Assembly (NCBI GenBank): GCA_937902525.1
Contig: CALEKV010000022.1
Span: forward strand, 1 to 16,493
From: an uncultured Candidatus Saccharibacteria bacterium
GTDB taxonomy: Bacteria; Patescibacteriota; Saccharimonadia; Saccharimonadales; Saccharimonadaceae
DNA length: 16,493 nucleotides
Direction: 5' to 3'
Each line of letters begins with the position of its first letter. Position 1 is the first letter of the stretch. Shown here in pieces: positions 1 to 5,508 of this stretch. Position numbers and translations under genes: made by a program. Under the pieces are notes generated by a model. That model searched no databases and was not told the origin of the DNA. It worked only from the letters and a program-made list of their open reading frames with translations.

Positions 1-272
1 AAAAATTCCAATTTTTTTAGATCACTCAATTCTTCCGGAATTTGTTTAATCTGATTATACCCCAGATTAAGTTTTTTGAGTTTTTTCAGTCCTTTTATTT
101 CTTCAGGGAGACATTCAATTTTATTATGCGAAAGGTTAAGGGTCTCAAGATTTTCTAAATGGAGAATTTTCTCAGGAAATTCTTCCCATCCTTGAGAACT
201 GATATCCAGAGCAAAAACGTGCTCAGAATTTTGTAAGGCAATATCTATAGAGTCATAATGACCGTTTAGCAT
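1..272 (-). CDS. Leucine-rich-repeat protein, N-terminal part (runs off left edge)
   Basis: A 90-codon open frame on the minus strand runs off the left edge without a stop. It starts at the ATG at 272-270, which has GAGG five bases upstream on the minus strand. After a short N-terminal stretch of about 25 residues the protein shows successive leucine-rich repeats of about 23 residues. Each has the L-x-x-L-x-L-x-x-N-x-I-x-x-(L/I)-P-E-E pattern; LETLNLSHNKIECLPEEI and then KLNLGYNQIKQIPEEL are plainly visible. LRR domains are protein-binding solenoids, but the partner cannot be told from this. No signal peptide is visible, so it is probably cytoplasmic. The stretch is much richer in A+T than the housekeeping genes to the right, which hints at recent acquisition. 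Fold is confident; function is unknown. Confidence 0.8.
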   Translation of the reverse strand, partial: MLNGHYDSIDIALQNSEHVFALDISSQGWEEFPEKILHLENLETLNLSHNKIECLPEEIKGLKKLKKLNLGYNQIKQIPEELSDLKKLEF

Positions 273-303
273 AGAATCCTCAACTCTTTCATGCGAATAC
301 TAA

Positions 304-332
304 AAGATAAAAGGGATTTTATTTCTTGTAAA
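304..332 (-). promoter_or_regulatory. Candidate promoter for the LRR gene
   Basis: On the minus strand TTTACA (332-327) and TATCTT (309-304) are separated by exactly 17 bases and sit about 30 bases before the LRR start codon. The region is AT-rich, so chance matches are easy. The rest of 273-404 holds no gene that I can see. Confidence 0.4.
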
Positions 333-404
333 GGAAATATATAAATTTTTACTTTTCATAATCCCTGATTATGATATTCCGAAAGTGTAATATCCGTTAC
401 TCAG

Positions 405-686
405 TCAGGAATGTAAATATTTTTTAAAATTTTTGTATATTAATGTGGCATCGGGATGGAGTGGTGCTAATGCTTCACTGGCCTTGCGGCGCAGGTCGGC
501 GCTGGTGACTTCGGGGCGGTCTTGTAACCATTGTTCAACTGTGTTGCGGACGGCATGGGCTGTGTCTTTGGCTTGGCCTTCAGGTACTCTGACGCTTGTG
601 AGTGCGGCGTACACGCCGTGCTCTAACTTAACAGGACTAAATGGTTCGGTTTGACGTTTGCCACCCCGCTTTAATATATCGGTCAT
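405..686 (-). CDS. Stand-alone ATP-cone domain protein
   Basis: This 93-residue protein is almost entirely one ATP-cone domain. It opens with ILKRGGKRQTEPFSPVKL, matching the family's 'v-x-K-R-x-G-x-x-x-x-F-x-x-x-K' start. A helical body follows, then the VTSADLRRKASEAL and ATLIYKNFKKY helices that close the fold. ATP-cones bind ATP or dATP and act as allosteric switches in ribonucleotide reductases and in the repressor NrdR; here there is no catalytic or zinc-ribbon partner in the same chain. I chose the ATG at 686-684 because it forms an ATGA overlap with the stop of the upstream membrane-protein gene and has AAAGGA about 9 bases before it. An in-frame ATG at 707 (100 residues) lacks a ribosome site, and the longest frame, to 806, overlaps the neighbour deeply. 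Co-translation with the membrane protein suggests the two work together (inference). Confidence 0.75.
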   Translation of the reverse strand: MTDILKRGGKRQTEPFSPVKLEHGVYAALTSVRVPEGQAKDTAHAVRNTVEQWLQDRPEVTSADLRRKASEALAPLHPDATLIYKNFKKYLHS

Positions 687-1405
687 CTTAACGTTTCCTT
701 TAGCCATATGGGTGCTAAAACGGCGTTTACGTAAATAAAGAATCCAAGCACAAATAAAGCAGTGCCGGCTGCAGCTTGCAAAAAACGCTTGTTTTGTTCG
801 CGCCATTTTTGGATGCGGCTAATACGGTGGCCACCGCCAACCAGGGTTATTATTATGAGTAGCGGCGCGTTGGCGATCAGTATATACATAATAAGAGCGG
901 CAAGTTGTAAGTATTGCGGCAATTGCACAAGTGAATAGCCGGCCGCCAGCAATGGGGCAATCGTAAACGCGACTTCTACCAGAACACCGGTTAGTCCTAA
1001 ACTGAACGCTTCGGCGGCGTACTCTGTCTGTTTAACCCTGTTGTATAGCGCGTTTGCCAACGGGCGCGGAACCCATGTGGCCGTACCAGGCCCTTTGCGG
1101 TAATAAAAAACCCATACGGCCACGCCAACTCCGGTCATAATGCCACAGGCCACCGACCATGCAATTGGCGGCGCAAATGTGCCGTATGTCATAAGTGCAA
1201 GGTAGGCGATGGTACTCAGTAGTAGGGCGGTCATCACCATGGCGCCTATAGTAAAGCTGCTCATAAGGTTTAAAACTTTGCGGTGGCGCGCTTTTGACCC
1301 AAGGGCGTGCCCGCTCAAAAGTGTTAACATGCTAACGCCAAGCTGAAAACTGGCGTGAATCAACGCGGCGAACGCGATAATAGCAATAAGAGTAGGAGTG
1401 TTCAT
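683..1405 (-). CDS. Multi-pass membrane protein of unknown function
   Basis: This 240-residue protein is strongly hydrophobic, with about six predicted membrane segments at roughly 5-30, 48-72, 80-102, 133-157, 164-188 and 208-232. A positively charged loop (around SKARHRK, residues 37-43) and a central hydrophilic stretch near residues 103-130 separate the halves. The two-times-three arrangement with small residues inside helices is reminiscent of LysE- or CcdA-type transporters, but I see no diagnostic motif and do not assign a family. The stop overlaps the start of the ATP-cone gene (ATGA). A promoter and an inverted repeat lie directly upstream. A membrane protein regulated by a nucleotide-sensing partner is a possible reading, not shown by sequence. 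Confidence 0.7.
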   Translation of the reverse strand: MNTPTLIAIIAFAALIHASFQLGVSMLTLLSGHALGSKARHRKVLNLMSSFTIGAMVMTALLLSTIAYLALMTYGTFAPPIAWSVACGIMTGVGVAVWVFYYRKGPGTATWVPRPLANALYNRVKQTEYAAEAFSLGLTGVLVEVAFTIAPLLAAGYSLVQLPQYLQLAALIMYILIANAPLLIIITLVGGGHRISRIQKWREQNKRFLQAAAGTALFVLGFFIYVNAVLAPIWLKETLR

Positions 1406-1414
1406 GTTTGTGTG

Positions 1415-1448
1415 GGCGCCTTTATGGTTTAGTTATACCATAAGCGCC
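1415..1448. repeat. Inverted repeat around the -10 of the minus-strand promoter
   Basis: GGCGCCTTTATGG (1415-1427) faces CCATAAGCGCC (1438-1448), complementary except for a two-base bulge. It surrounds the -10 hexamer of the promoter reading toward the membrane protein. The position fits an operator; a 5'-end RNA hairpin is less likely because one arm lies at or before the expected transcription start. Confidence 0.4.
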
Positions 1449-1461
1449 ATAGGCGTGTAAA
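1432..1461 (-). promoter_or_regulatory. Promoter for the membrane protein/ATP-cone operon
   Basis: On the minus strand TTTACA (1461-1456) and TATAAC (1437-1432) are 18 bases apart, about 27 bases before the ATG at 1405. It is divergent from the strong plus-strand promoter at 1487. Confidence 0.5.
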
Positions 1462-1486
1462 GAATAATTGTTTTTATACAAAACTA

Positions 1487-1515
1487 TTGACAAAAAATAA
1501 AGCTTATGCTAATAT
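1487..1515 (+). promoter_or_regulatory. Near-consensus sigma70-type promoter
   Basis: A perfect TTGACA (1487-1492) and TAATAT (1510-1515) are spaced by 17 bases. This is the best promoter in the window. Transcription should begin near 1522 and reads the small ORF at 1555 and possibly the YggT-like gene behind it. Confidence 0.75.
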
Positions 1516-1554
1516 AAAGCTATCAACAAACTAAAACATAAAAAGGTTAACAAA

Positions 1555-1665
1555 ATGGAGTACATAAAAAAAGATTACGACCCAGAGCAGGCATTATTAG
1601 ATAGGCAAAAGACAAATGCACAACGCTTGGGAGCATTGGCTTCCGTTGATCTTGGCCTCTTGTAA
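1555..1665 (+). CDS. Small ORF, 36 residues, unknown
   Basis: This short ORF encodes a hydrophilic 36-residue peptide beginning MEYIKKDYDPEQALLDRQ and ending ASVDLGLL. The reasons to believe it are upstream: an ideal promoter (TTGACA-17-TAATAT) about 40 bases ahead and AAAGG eight bases before the ATG. It has no membrane segment, cysteine pair or recognisable motif. It could be a real small protein, a leader peptide for the YggT-like gene 73 bases downstream, or the remaining 5' end of a decayed gene. I recognise no family. Confidence 0.45.
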   Translation: MEYIKKDYDPEQALLDRQKTNAQRLGALASVDLGLL

Positions 1666-1687
1666 TATGTGAAATATTTCCTATATA
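1660..1687 (+). promoter_or_regulatory. Candidate promoter of the YggT-like gene
   Basis: TTGTAA (1660-1665) and TATATA (1682-1687) are spaced by 16 bases. The -10 overlaps the left arm of the palindrome at 1684-1720. The match is moderate and the area AT-rich. Confidence 0.35.
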
Positions 1688-1720
1688 CCCCTGTTACCTT
1701 ACGGTAAACTTGGGGGTATA
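1684..1720. promoter_or_regulatory. Nested palindrome, operator-like
   Basis: Outer arms TATACCCC (1684-1691) and GGGGTATA (1713-1720) are perfectly complementary, and inside them TTACC (1694-1698) and GGTAA (1703-1707) pair around TTAC. The element lies between a candidate -10 and the ribosome site of the YggT-like gene. It could be a repressor site, or a hairpin in the leader if transcription comes from the stronger promoter at 1487. Confidence 0.45.
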
Positions 1721-1738
1721 ACTATGCAAGGAGATTTC

Positions 1739-2149
1739 ATGGACGAAGACACGGAGCAAGCAACAGAGTTACGTGAGCGCGATGCAGTGACCGACAGCAG
1801 TGGTATGGTAAGTGGGCGGACGGTCACAGATGGTGCAGCTGTTGCTGACGGACGCGTTGTTATGAGCCGTATTTTATGGTACTTGGCGGGGTTTATTATT
1901 GCTTTGTTGGCAATACGGGTAATTTTGCTAATGTTGGGCGCAAACCGCGATAATAGTTTTGTGGACTTTATATATGGGCTTTCGGGTGTGTTTGCCTCAC
2001 CGTTTGCAAGCATCTTTCCAGCACCTACATATGGCCAGTCCTTTTTTGACACGGCAAGCGTAGTTGCGATTGTAGTGTACACGCTACTTGCGTGGGGTGT
2101 CGGCAAGCTATTCACCATAAGCCGCCCCACTGGTGGTGCCGAAGCTTAA
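1739..2149 (+). CDS. YggT-family small membrane protein
   Basis: This 136-residue protein has an acidic, probably disordered N-terminus of about 40 residues. Two membrane segments (about 44-66 and 107-127) follow, joined by a loop containing LGANRDNSFVDFIYGLSGVFASPF. That loop, with L-G-A-N followed by F-(V)-x-F-I-Y-x-L-(S/T)-G-(I/V)-F-x-x-P-F, is the hallmark of the YggT family seen in many CPR genomes. YggT proteins are integral membrane proteins whose role is poorly defined; osmotic or cell-division roles are proposed in other bacteria. I start at 1739 because AAGGAG lies five bases before it; the in-frame ATG at 1724 would place that ribosome site inside the gene. A strong hairpin terminator follows. 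Confidence 0.75.
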   Translation: MDEDTEQATELRERDAVTDSSGMVSGRTVTDGAAVADGRVVMSRILWYLAGFIIALLAIRVILLMLGANRDNSFVDFIYGLSGVFASPFASIFPAPTYGQSFFDTASVVAIVVYTLLAWGVGKLFTISRPTGGAEA

Positions 2150-2182
2150 TAGCAATATCACTGGGCCGGAGGGATATGATTA

Positions 2183-2226
2183 CCAAAGTAAAAAGGCTAC
2201 GCAACTAAGTGGCCTTTTTACTTTGG
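2183..2226 (+). terminator. Hairpin terminator after the YggT-like gene
   Basis: A perfect 15-base-pair stem, CCAAAGTAAAAAGGC (2183-2197) with GCCTTTTTACTTTGG (2212-2226), has a 14-base loop. The right arm carries the T run inside the stem rather than after it. About 34 bases separate it from the stop codon. Because of the symmetry it could also stop minus-strand transcription. The remaining bases to 2406 hold no gene I can support. Confidence 0.7.
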
Positions 2227-2406
2227 CAGCACTCGATAGGGCAGCTTGGAACTTTATCAATTCAGAGCTGCTTAGCTTTGTAGATGAGCTTCAGGAAAAA
2301 TGTTTTTCAATACGCGGTTTGTACAGAGGAAATAAATGTTTACCCTATTGGCGATTAAAGTGACTTTATTAGAGCCATAGTGACGAATTTACGCTGTTGC
2401 TTTTTT

Positions 2407-2436
2407 AGTGCTGCACATGAATTAACGTGCAGGACT
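2407..2436 (-). terminator. Hairpin at the 3' end of the membrane-anchored protein gene
   Basis: AGTgCTGCAC (2407-2416) pairs with GTGCAGgACT (2427-2436), a 9-pair stem with one G-G mismatch, and it includes the stop codon at 2424-2422. On the minus strand it is followed by an A run, not a T run, so it is not a standard intrinsic terminator. Confidence 0.3.
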
Positions 2437-3012
2437 AATTGTTTTTAGCATCTCAACTAAAGAATCTCGGTCTGCTATTTGTATATCTGTGCCGTTATCT
2501 GAGCATATAGAGTGGGCACCATCGTAGTAATAATAATAACCGTTCAAAGGTCTATCGAGTAATGGTTTTGATATTGCTGATTTTGATGCTTCAATACTAC
2601 GTGACAAAACTGCTAGTCTCTGTGCTTTCCGATTACTATCGTTAGACTCAACACAGAAATCACTGTCTTTACCACCTATATCCTCAACTCTCTGGGTTGT
2701 GAACTCATATCCCCAATCTGCGGTCTTATAATATCTCACCTCTCCCAATCCATCAGGCACCTCAAACTTCACGCCCCAGTCCTCTAATGTGAGGTAACGC
2801 GTATCCGAGACTTCTTCGGCTGGCTCTTTAGTGACTGATATTTCAGGATTTGTTGATTGCGGTGCTGTTTCAGACCGTTGGGTTCGCATATTGAAGATGC
2901 CGCCTGAACGAAACAAGGCAAATGTCGCTACAGATGCAATGAATATGACTGCTATTACAGCTGGGATGAGTAGCTTTCGATGACTGGTACTTTTGCTATT
3001 GTGTTTAGGCAT
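2422..3012 (-). CDS. Membrane-anchored extracytoplasmic protein, unknown
   Basis: This 196-residue protein has a short basic N-terminus (MPKHNSKSTSHRK), one membrane segment (about 14-34), and then a linker rich in S, T, E and P. A globular domain begins around residue 68 with RYLTLEDWGVKFEVPDGLG. The 'Y-L-x-(I/L)-x-x-W-G-V-K-F-x-(V/L)-P' signature is one I associate with uncharacterised Saccharibacteria surface proteins (from memory, not searched). Two cysteines (DFCVES and SICSDN) could form a disulfide outside the cell. I start at 3012 because a -10 like TATATT ends six bases before it (leaderless pattern), and a longer frame to 3129 would overlap the divergent CHAP gene. The orientation predicted is N-in with the domain outside. 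No catalytic motif is visible. Confidence 0.7.
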   Translation of the reverse strand: MPKHNSKSTSHRKLLIPAVIAVIFIASVATFALFRSGGIFNMRTQRSETAPQSTNPEISVTKEPAEEVSDTRYLTLEDWGVKFEVPDGLGEVRYYKTADWGYEFTTQRVEDIGGKDSDFCVESNDSNRKAQRLAVLSRSIEASKSAISKPLLDRPLNGYYYYYDGAHSICSDNGTDIQIADRDSLVEMLKTISPAR

Positions 3013-3037
3013 AAGGTTAATATAACATGCCGTATAT
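3013..3037. promoter_or_regulatory. Compact divergent promoter region
   Basis: Only 25 bases separate the two divergent start codons. On the minus strand TATATT (3024-3019) ends six bases before the ATG at 3012. On the plus strand TAATAT (3018-3023) or TATATA (3033-3038) could serve the CHAP gene. The minus-strand -10 and the plus TAATAT overlap, so the two genes may compete for polymerase. Confidence 0.45.
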
Positions 3038-3703
3038 ATGCTTAAGAGCTTGCTAATGTCGCTGATAGTCGCTATCGCGTGTGTCGTACTGATAGCACCC
3101 AATGTTACTGCAGATTCAACCTTATGCACTGGTTATTCTTTTTCAACCTGTATAAACGCCGGATACATTGCTCATGGGTTTGAAAATCATTACACAAATA
3201 GCTACTGGAAAGCATATGGTGGCCATAACTGCACTAATTATGTGGGCTACATGTTAGCTCAAAACGGCGATATTGGCCCTGGAGCTGCTATAGGTGTTGC
3301 CGGGCAATGGGACGATATGATCGCAGCTAATCCTCAATGGGGATACACAGCTAACACTACACCCGCTAGAGGATCGATTGCTCTATGGGGTGGCAATCCA
3401 GGTCACGTAGCTTACGTTGAAGAAGTAACTAATGCAACAACTATCAAAATTTCGGAAGACAACTATTCGGCCGGGCCATTCAGCTGGCGGATTATTAATA
3501 CAAGTGGTGACTGGCCGGATGAGTTTTTGCATATTAGAGATGTTGCTGATGTGAGTCATCGACCTTTTGCGGTAGCAAAGTCTGATGGTAGCTTCAATAT
3601 CCTTGGTATAACTGCTGACGGTCATTTCCAGCAGCAAGTTTGGAGTCCCTCTGGAGGCTGGACTGGCTGGATAGACAAAGGTACGACGGGCGGAGGTTTC
3701 TAA
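3038..3703 (+). CDS. Secreted CHAP-domain cysteine hydrolase, truncated C-terminus
   Basis: This 221-residue protein has a signal peptide (residues 1 to about 25, MLKSLLMSLIVAIACVVLIA then a likely Ala-Asp cleavage area). A CHAP domain follows, with the catalytic Cys65 in GGHNCTNYVGYML, His123 in GNPGHVAYVEEV and the third polar residue in ISEDN (E140-N142). CHAP enzymes are amidases or endopeptidases that cut peptidoglycan, so it likely acts on its own or a host cell wall. After residue 175 comes a single segment, FAVAKSDGSFNILGITADGH then WSPSGGWTGWIDKG, that looks like one blade of a beta-propeller, ending abruptly with GGGF. Longer homologs would be expected to carry several blades; this one seems cut short. 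The ATG at 3056, with AAGAG upstream, is an alternative start that would still leave a signal peptide. Confidence 0.8.
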   Translation: MLKSLLMSLIVAIACVVLIAPNVTADSTLCTGYSFSTCINAGYIAHGFENHYTNSYWKAYGGHNCTNYVGYMLAQNGDIGPGAAIGVAGQWDDMIAANPQWGYTANTTPARGSIALWGGNPGHVAYVEEVTNATTIKISEDNYSAGPFSWRIINTSGDWPDEFLHIRDVADVSHRPFAVAKSDGSFNILGITADGHFQQQVWSPSGGWTGWIDKGTTGGGF

Positions 3704-3821
3704 AAAGACAGAGGACAAAAGAGTGAATCTTCCAAACGTGTAGTTTATAAAATTGCATACAAAATTTTAATCTAGCGACTGGGCTTGTATAGCCTATCCA
3801 TAGAATCACGCAGGTACTTAG

Positions 3822-3864
3822 CCAAGTAAAAACGGCCACATATTTTGTGACCGTCTTTACTTGG
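3822..3864 (-). terminator. tRNA terminator sharing the CCA end
   Basis: CCAAGTAAA (3822-3830) pairs with TTTACTTGG (3856-3864), extended inward by ACGG/CCGT and CAC/GTG with two mismatches. On the minus strand the stem begins with the tRNA's own CCA (3864-3862) and its far arm holds a T run. The outer stem resembles that of the hairpin at 2183-2226. The stretch 3704-3821 holds nothing I can identify. Confidence 0.55.
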
Positions 3865-3938
3865 TAGCACCAGGTGGGCTCGAACCACCGACCTCAGGCT
3901 TATGAGTCCTGCGCTCTAACCAGCTGAGCTATGGTGCC
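3862..3938 (-). tRNA. tRNA with CAU anticodon, probably elongator tRNA-Met
   Basis: The minus strand folds as a full 77-base cloverleaf with encoded CCA. The acceptor stem is GGCACCA/TGGTGCT, the D arm GCTC...GAGC with GGTTA, the T arm GGTGG-TTCGAGC-CCACC. The anticodon loop CTCATAA gives CAU. The G1-U72 pair with the GCTACCA 3' end is typical of elongator tRNA-Met in Gram-positive lineages. The alternative is tRNA-Ile2, whose CAU is changed to lysidine by TilS (encoded at 8170), but that tRNA usually has a C72. The last pair of the anticodon stem (A31-G39) is mismatched. On the minus strand TACAAT lies about 12 bases before the 5' end as a possible -10. Confidence 0.9.
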
Positions 3939-4040
3939 GTGATAAAAGTAATTGTAACAGATGACAGGCGAATATTCCATAACTTAAGAGTTGATCGATA
4001 GGCGATGTTTGATGGATATAAATAGACGACATTGTAAGGT

Positions 4041-4069
4041 TTGTCATTTAACAGACCGGCAGGTACTAT
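4041..4069 (+). promoter_or_regulatory. Promoter giving a leaderless protease mRNA
   Basis: TTGTCA (4041-4046) and TACTAT (4064-4069) are 17 bases apart. Exactly six bases then separate the -10 from the ATG at 4076, and no ribosome site is visible, so transcription should start at or next to the A of the start codon. Confidence 0.6.
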
Positions 4070-4075
4070 ATACAC

Positions 4076-5086
4076 ATGGAGTTGCCTGTACTAAAAAGTC
4101 AACAAGAAAAAGATAGTAAACCGGTCACGGCGAGAAAAATTGTTTGGTTTTTAGTAAGTTGGACAACTACATTTTTGTTGGGGGCGGCCTTATGCTTGAT
4201 GTTGATGTGGTTTACTGGTTATTTATTGTTTGACGCGAACCAGCAAGATCTAAGAAGCGCAGTGCGGCTAGTGCTATTTTATGGCATATTGGCGGTAATT
4301 ATAGTGGCTTTATGGCGGCGTTACGCAATCAAAAAACAGGCGAAACTATTTTATAGGTATTCTGTTCTTGCCTTGACAATCGGGCTGTCGATTAACGTTC
4401 TAATTTTAGTTGGCGCAGTGTTTGGCGCGATGTTTGATAGTCTTCAGCAAACAACCAATGTTCCGGTAGCGTGCTCCACCGTACAACAACAGCGATATCG
4501 TCTAGTTTCTGCCACTATTCCTATAGGCACAAATTTAGCCACGGGCACGGCTTTCGCGATTGATAATAAGGGACATTATCTGACCGCTCAGCACGTTATA
4601 GAAGGCGCAACGGAGGTTTATATCAATACTGTAAGCGAAAAGACACCCCTCGCAGTGGTCGACCAGGATTCCGCCTATGACGTCGCCCTTTTGCTTGGTC
4701 CGGTAACAGAAAACTTTATACCACTCACCGGCACCTACGAGCAAGGCGATGAAGTGTATGCGCTGGGGTATCCTGGCAATGCATTTACCGCCGGCCAGGC
4801 CAGCTTATCGTCAGGGGTGATTGCCCGTATCCTGACAAACAGTGACTTAAAGCTAAGCTATGAAGAAACTCCTACGGGGCTAGAGATGATTCAGACAGAC
4901 GCGGCGATTAACCCGGGTAACTCAGGCGGCCCATTGGCTAATCGTTGTGGAGTGGTAGGAATTGTAAGCAGTATCTCAGACCTGAGCGAGCTAGGCGAGT
5001 ATGGGCTTGAAAGTGAACAAGGTATCAGCTTTGCTGTAAGCTCAAAAACAGCGGCCGGTCGGTTTAGTCTGTCGCTTACACAGTAA
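4076..5086 (+). CDS. Membrane-anchored trypsin-like (HtrA/S1C-type) serine protease
   Basis: This 336-residue protein has three membrane segments (about 22-50, 62-81 and 95-120) followed by a trypsin-fold domain outside the membrane. The catalytic triad is visible: His173 in LTAQHVIEG, Asp202 in SAYDVALL and Ser283 in NPGNSGGPL, the last being the HtrA/DegP signature. The preceding MIQTDAAINPG also matches this family. No PDZ domain follows; the chain ends about 50 residues after the serine. Two cysteines (C133 and C291) flank the domain and could pair. It resembles the multi-pass MarP/colicin-V-type protease layout of Actinobacteria in outline, with fewer helices. A role in envelope protein quality control or stress signalling is likely from the family. 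It stands alone, with its own promoter. Confidence 0.85.
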   Translation: MELPVLKSQQEKDSKPVTARKIVWFLVSWTTTFLLGAALCLMLMWFTGYLLFDANQQDLRSAVRLVLFYGILAVIIVALWRRYAIKKQAKLFYRYSVLALTIGLSINVLILVGAVFGAMFDSLQQTTNVPVACSTVQQQRYRLVSATIPIGTNLATGTAFAIDNKGHYLTAQHVIEGATEVYINTVSEKTPLAVVDQDSAYDVALLLGPVTENFIPLTGTYEQGDEVYALGYPGNAFTAGQASLSSGVIARILTNSDLKLSYEETPTGLEMIQTDAAINPGNSGGPLANRCGVVGIVSSISDLSELGEYGLESEQGISFAVSSKTAAGRFSLSLTQ

Positions 5087-5307
5087 AGACATAACTACAG
5101 GCGTATCCATTGAACGCACCTGTGCGCTATAATAGGATGACTTCCAGGGGGATACCACCCTATTTAGGCAATGTGCAGACCTGGCGGCCAGCTGTACAAG
5201 TTGCTCATGCTATTTTAGTTGGTGTTGAATTACGGTATAATTAAAGGATAAGGTGATGGATGTAGGGCGTAAATCTACGCATAATATTAATCTATAAGTT
5301 ATAAGTA
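5087..5307 (+). other. Intergenic stretch with promoter-like and hairpin sequences
   Basis: No intact gene is supported. There are two perfect TATAAT hexamers (5128-5133 and 5236-5241) without good -35 partners. A palindrome CGCAC-CT-GTGCG sits just before the first. CTGG-CGG-CCAG lies around 5182-5192, and GCGTA-AATC-TACGC around 5268-5281. A 35-codon ORF (5137-5244) and a 13-codon ORF with AAAGGA upstream (5256-5297) are present but carry no sign of being genes. A small structured RNA is possible; I cannot match it to any known family. Confidence 0.3.
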
Positions 5308-5493
5308 ATGAAGGTTCGTAATAATACTGCATTTTAGTCGATTGTATCGCACGGCTTAGCTGTGTACGTTAGTTTGTGGGTTGTACAAGGCGATACTACA
5401 CATGCTGAAATCGCCGTTCGTGGAGCTTCTGTAACGGCACAAAACACTACTGCTAAATCTGCCCTTGCTTTTAGCGCATTGCCTACGTCCTAG
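5308..5493 (+). pseudogene. Possible small secreted protein interrupted by a TAG codon
   Basis: From the ATG at 5308 a frame reads MKVRNNTAF, then TAG at 5335-5337, then another 51 codons to the TAG at 5491-5493. Ignoring the first stop, it would be a 61-codon protein. Its start looks like a signal peptide: a basic N-terminus, then SIVSHGLAVYVSLWVVQGD with a hydrophobic core and a THA cleavage-like site, then an alanine- and threonine-rich tail. A single C-to-T or A-to-T change from CAG or AAG would create the stop. It could also be chance: 51 open codons are not rare. No Shine-Dalgarno sequence is clear. The function is unknown. Confidence 0.3.
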
Positions 5494-5496
5494 GGT

Positions 5497-5502
5497 TATA
5501 AT
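5497..5502 (+). promoter_or_regulatory. -10 element six bases before the HD-hydrolase start
   Basis: A perfect TATAAT is followed by six bases and then the ATG at 5509, with no ribosome site, giving the leaderless pattern. I see no convincing -35 hexamer at the right distance. Confidence 0.55.
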
Positions 5503-5508
5503 CGGGGT

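Noticed and set aside
433..654. 73-codon plus-strand ORF
   Set aside because: It is antisense to the ATP-cone gene, whose protein motif is clear; the plus reading has no recognisable features.
2133..2363. 76-codon plus-strand ORF after the YggT-like gene
   Set aside because: It runs straight through the perfect terminator hairpin, has no ribosome site or domain and overlaps the YggT-like gene.
5137..5244. 35-codon ORF after a TATAAT
   Set aside because: The -10 is only three bases from the ATG, which fits neither leaderless nor ribosome-site initiation; no -35 and no motif.
5087..5508. RNase P RNA, tmRNA, SRP RNA or known riboswitch in the 422-base gap
   Set aside because: I could not find the conserved core sequences of any of these by eye.
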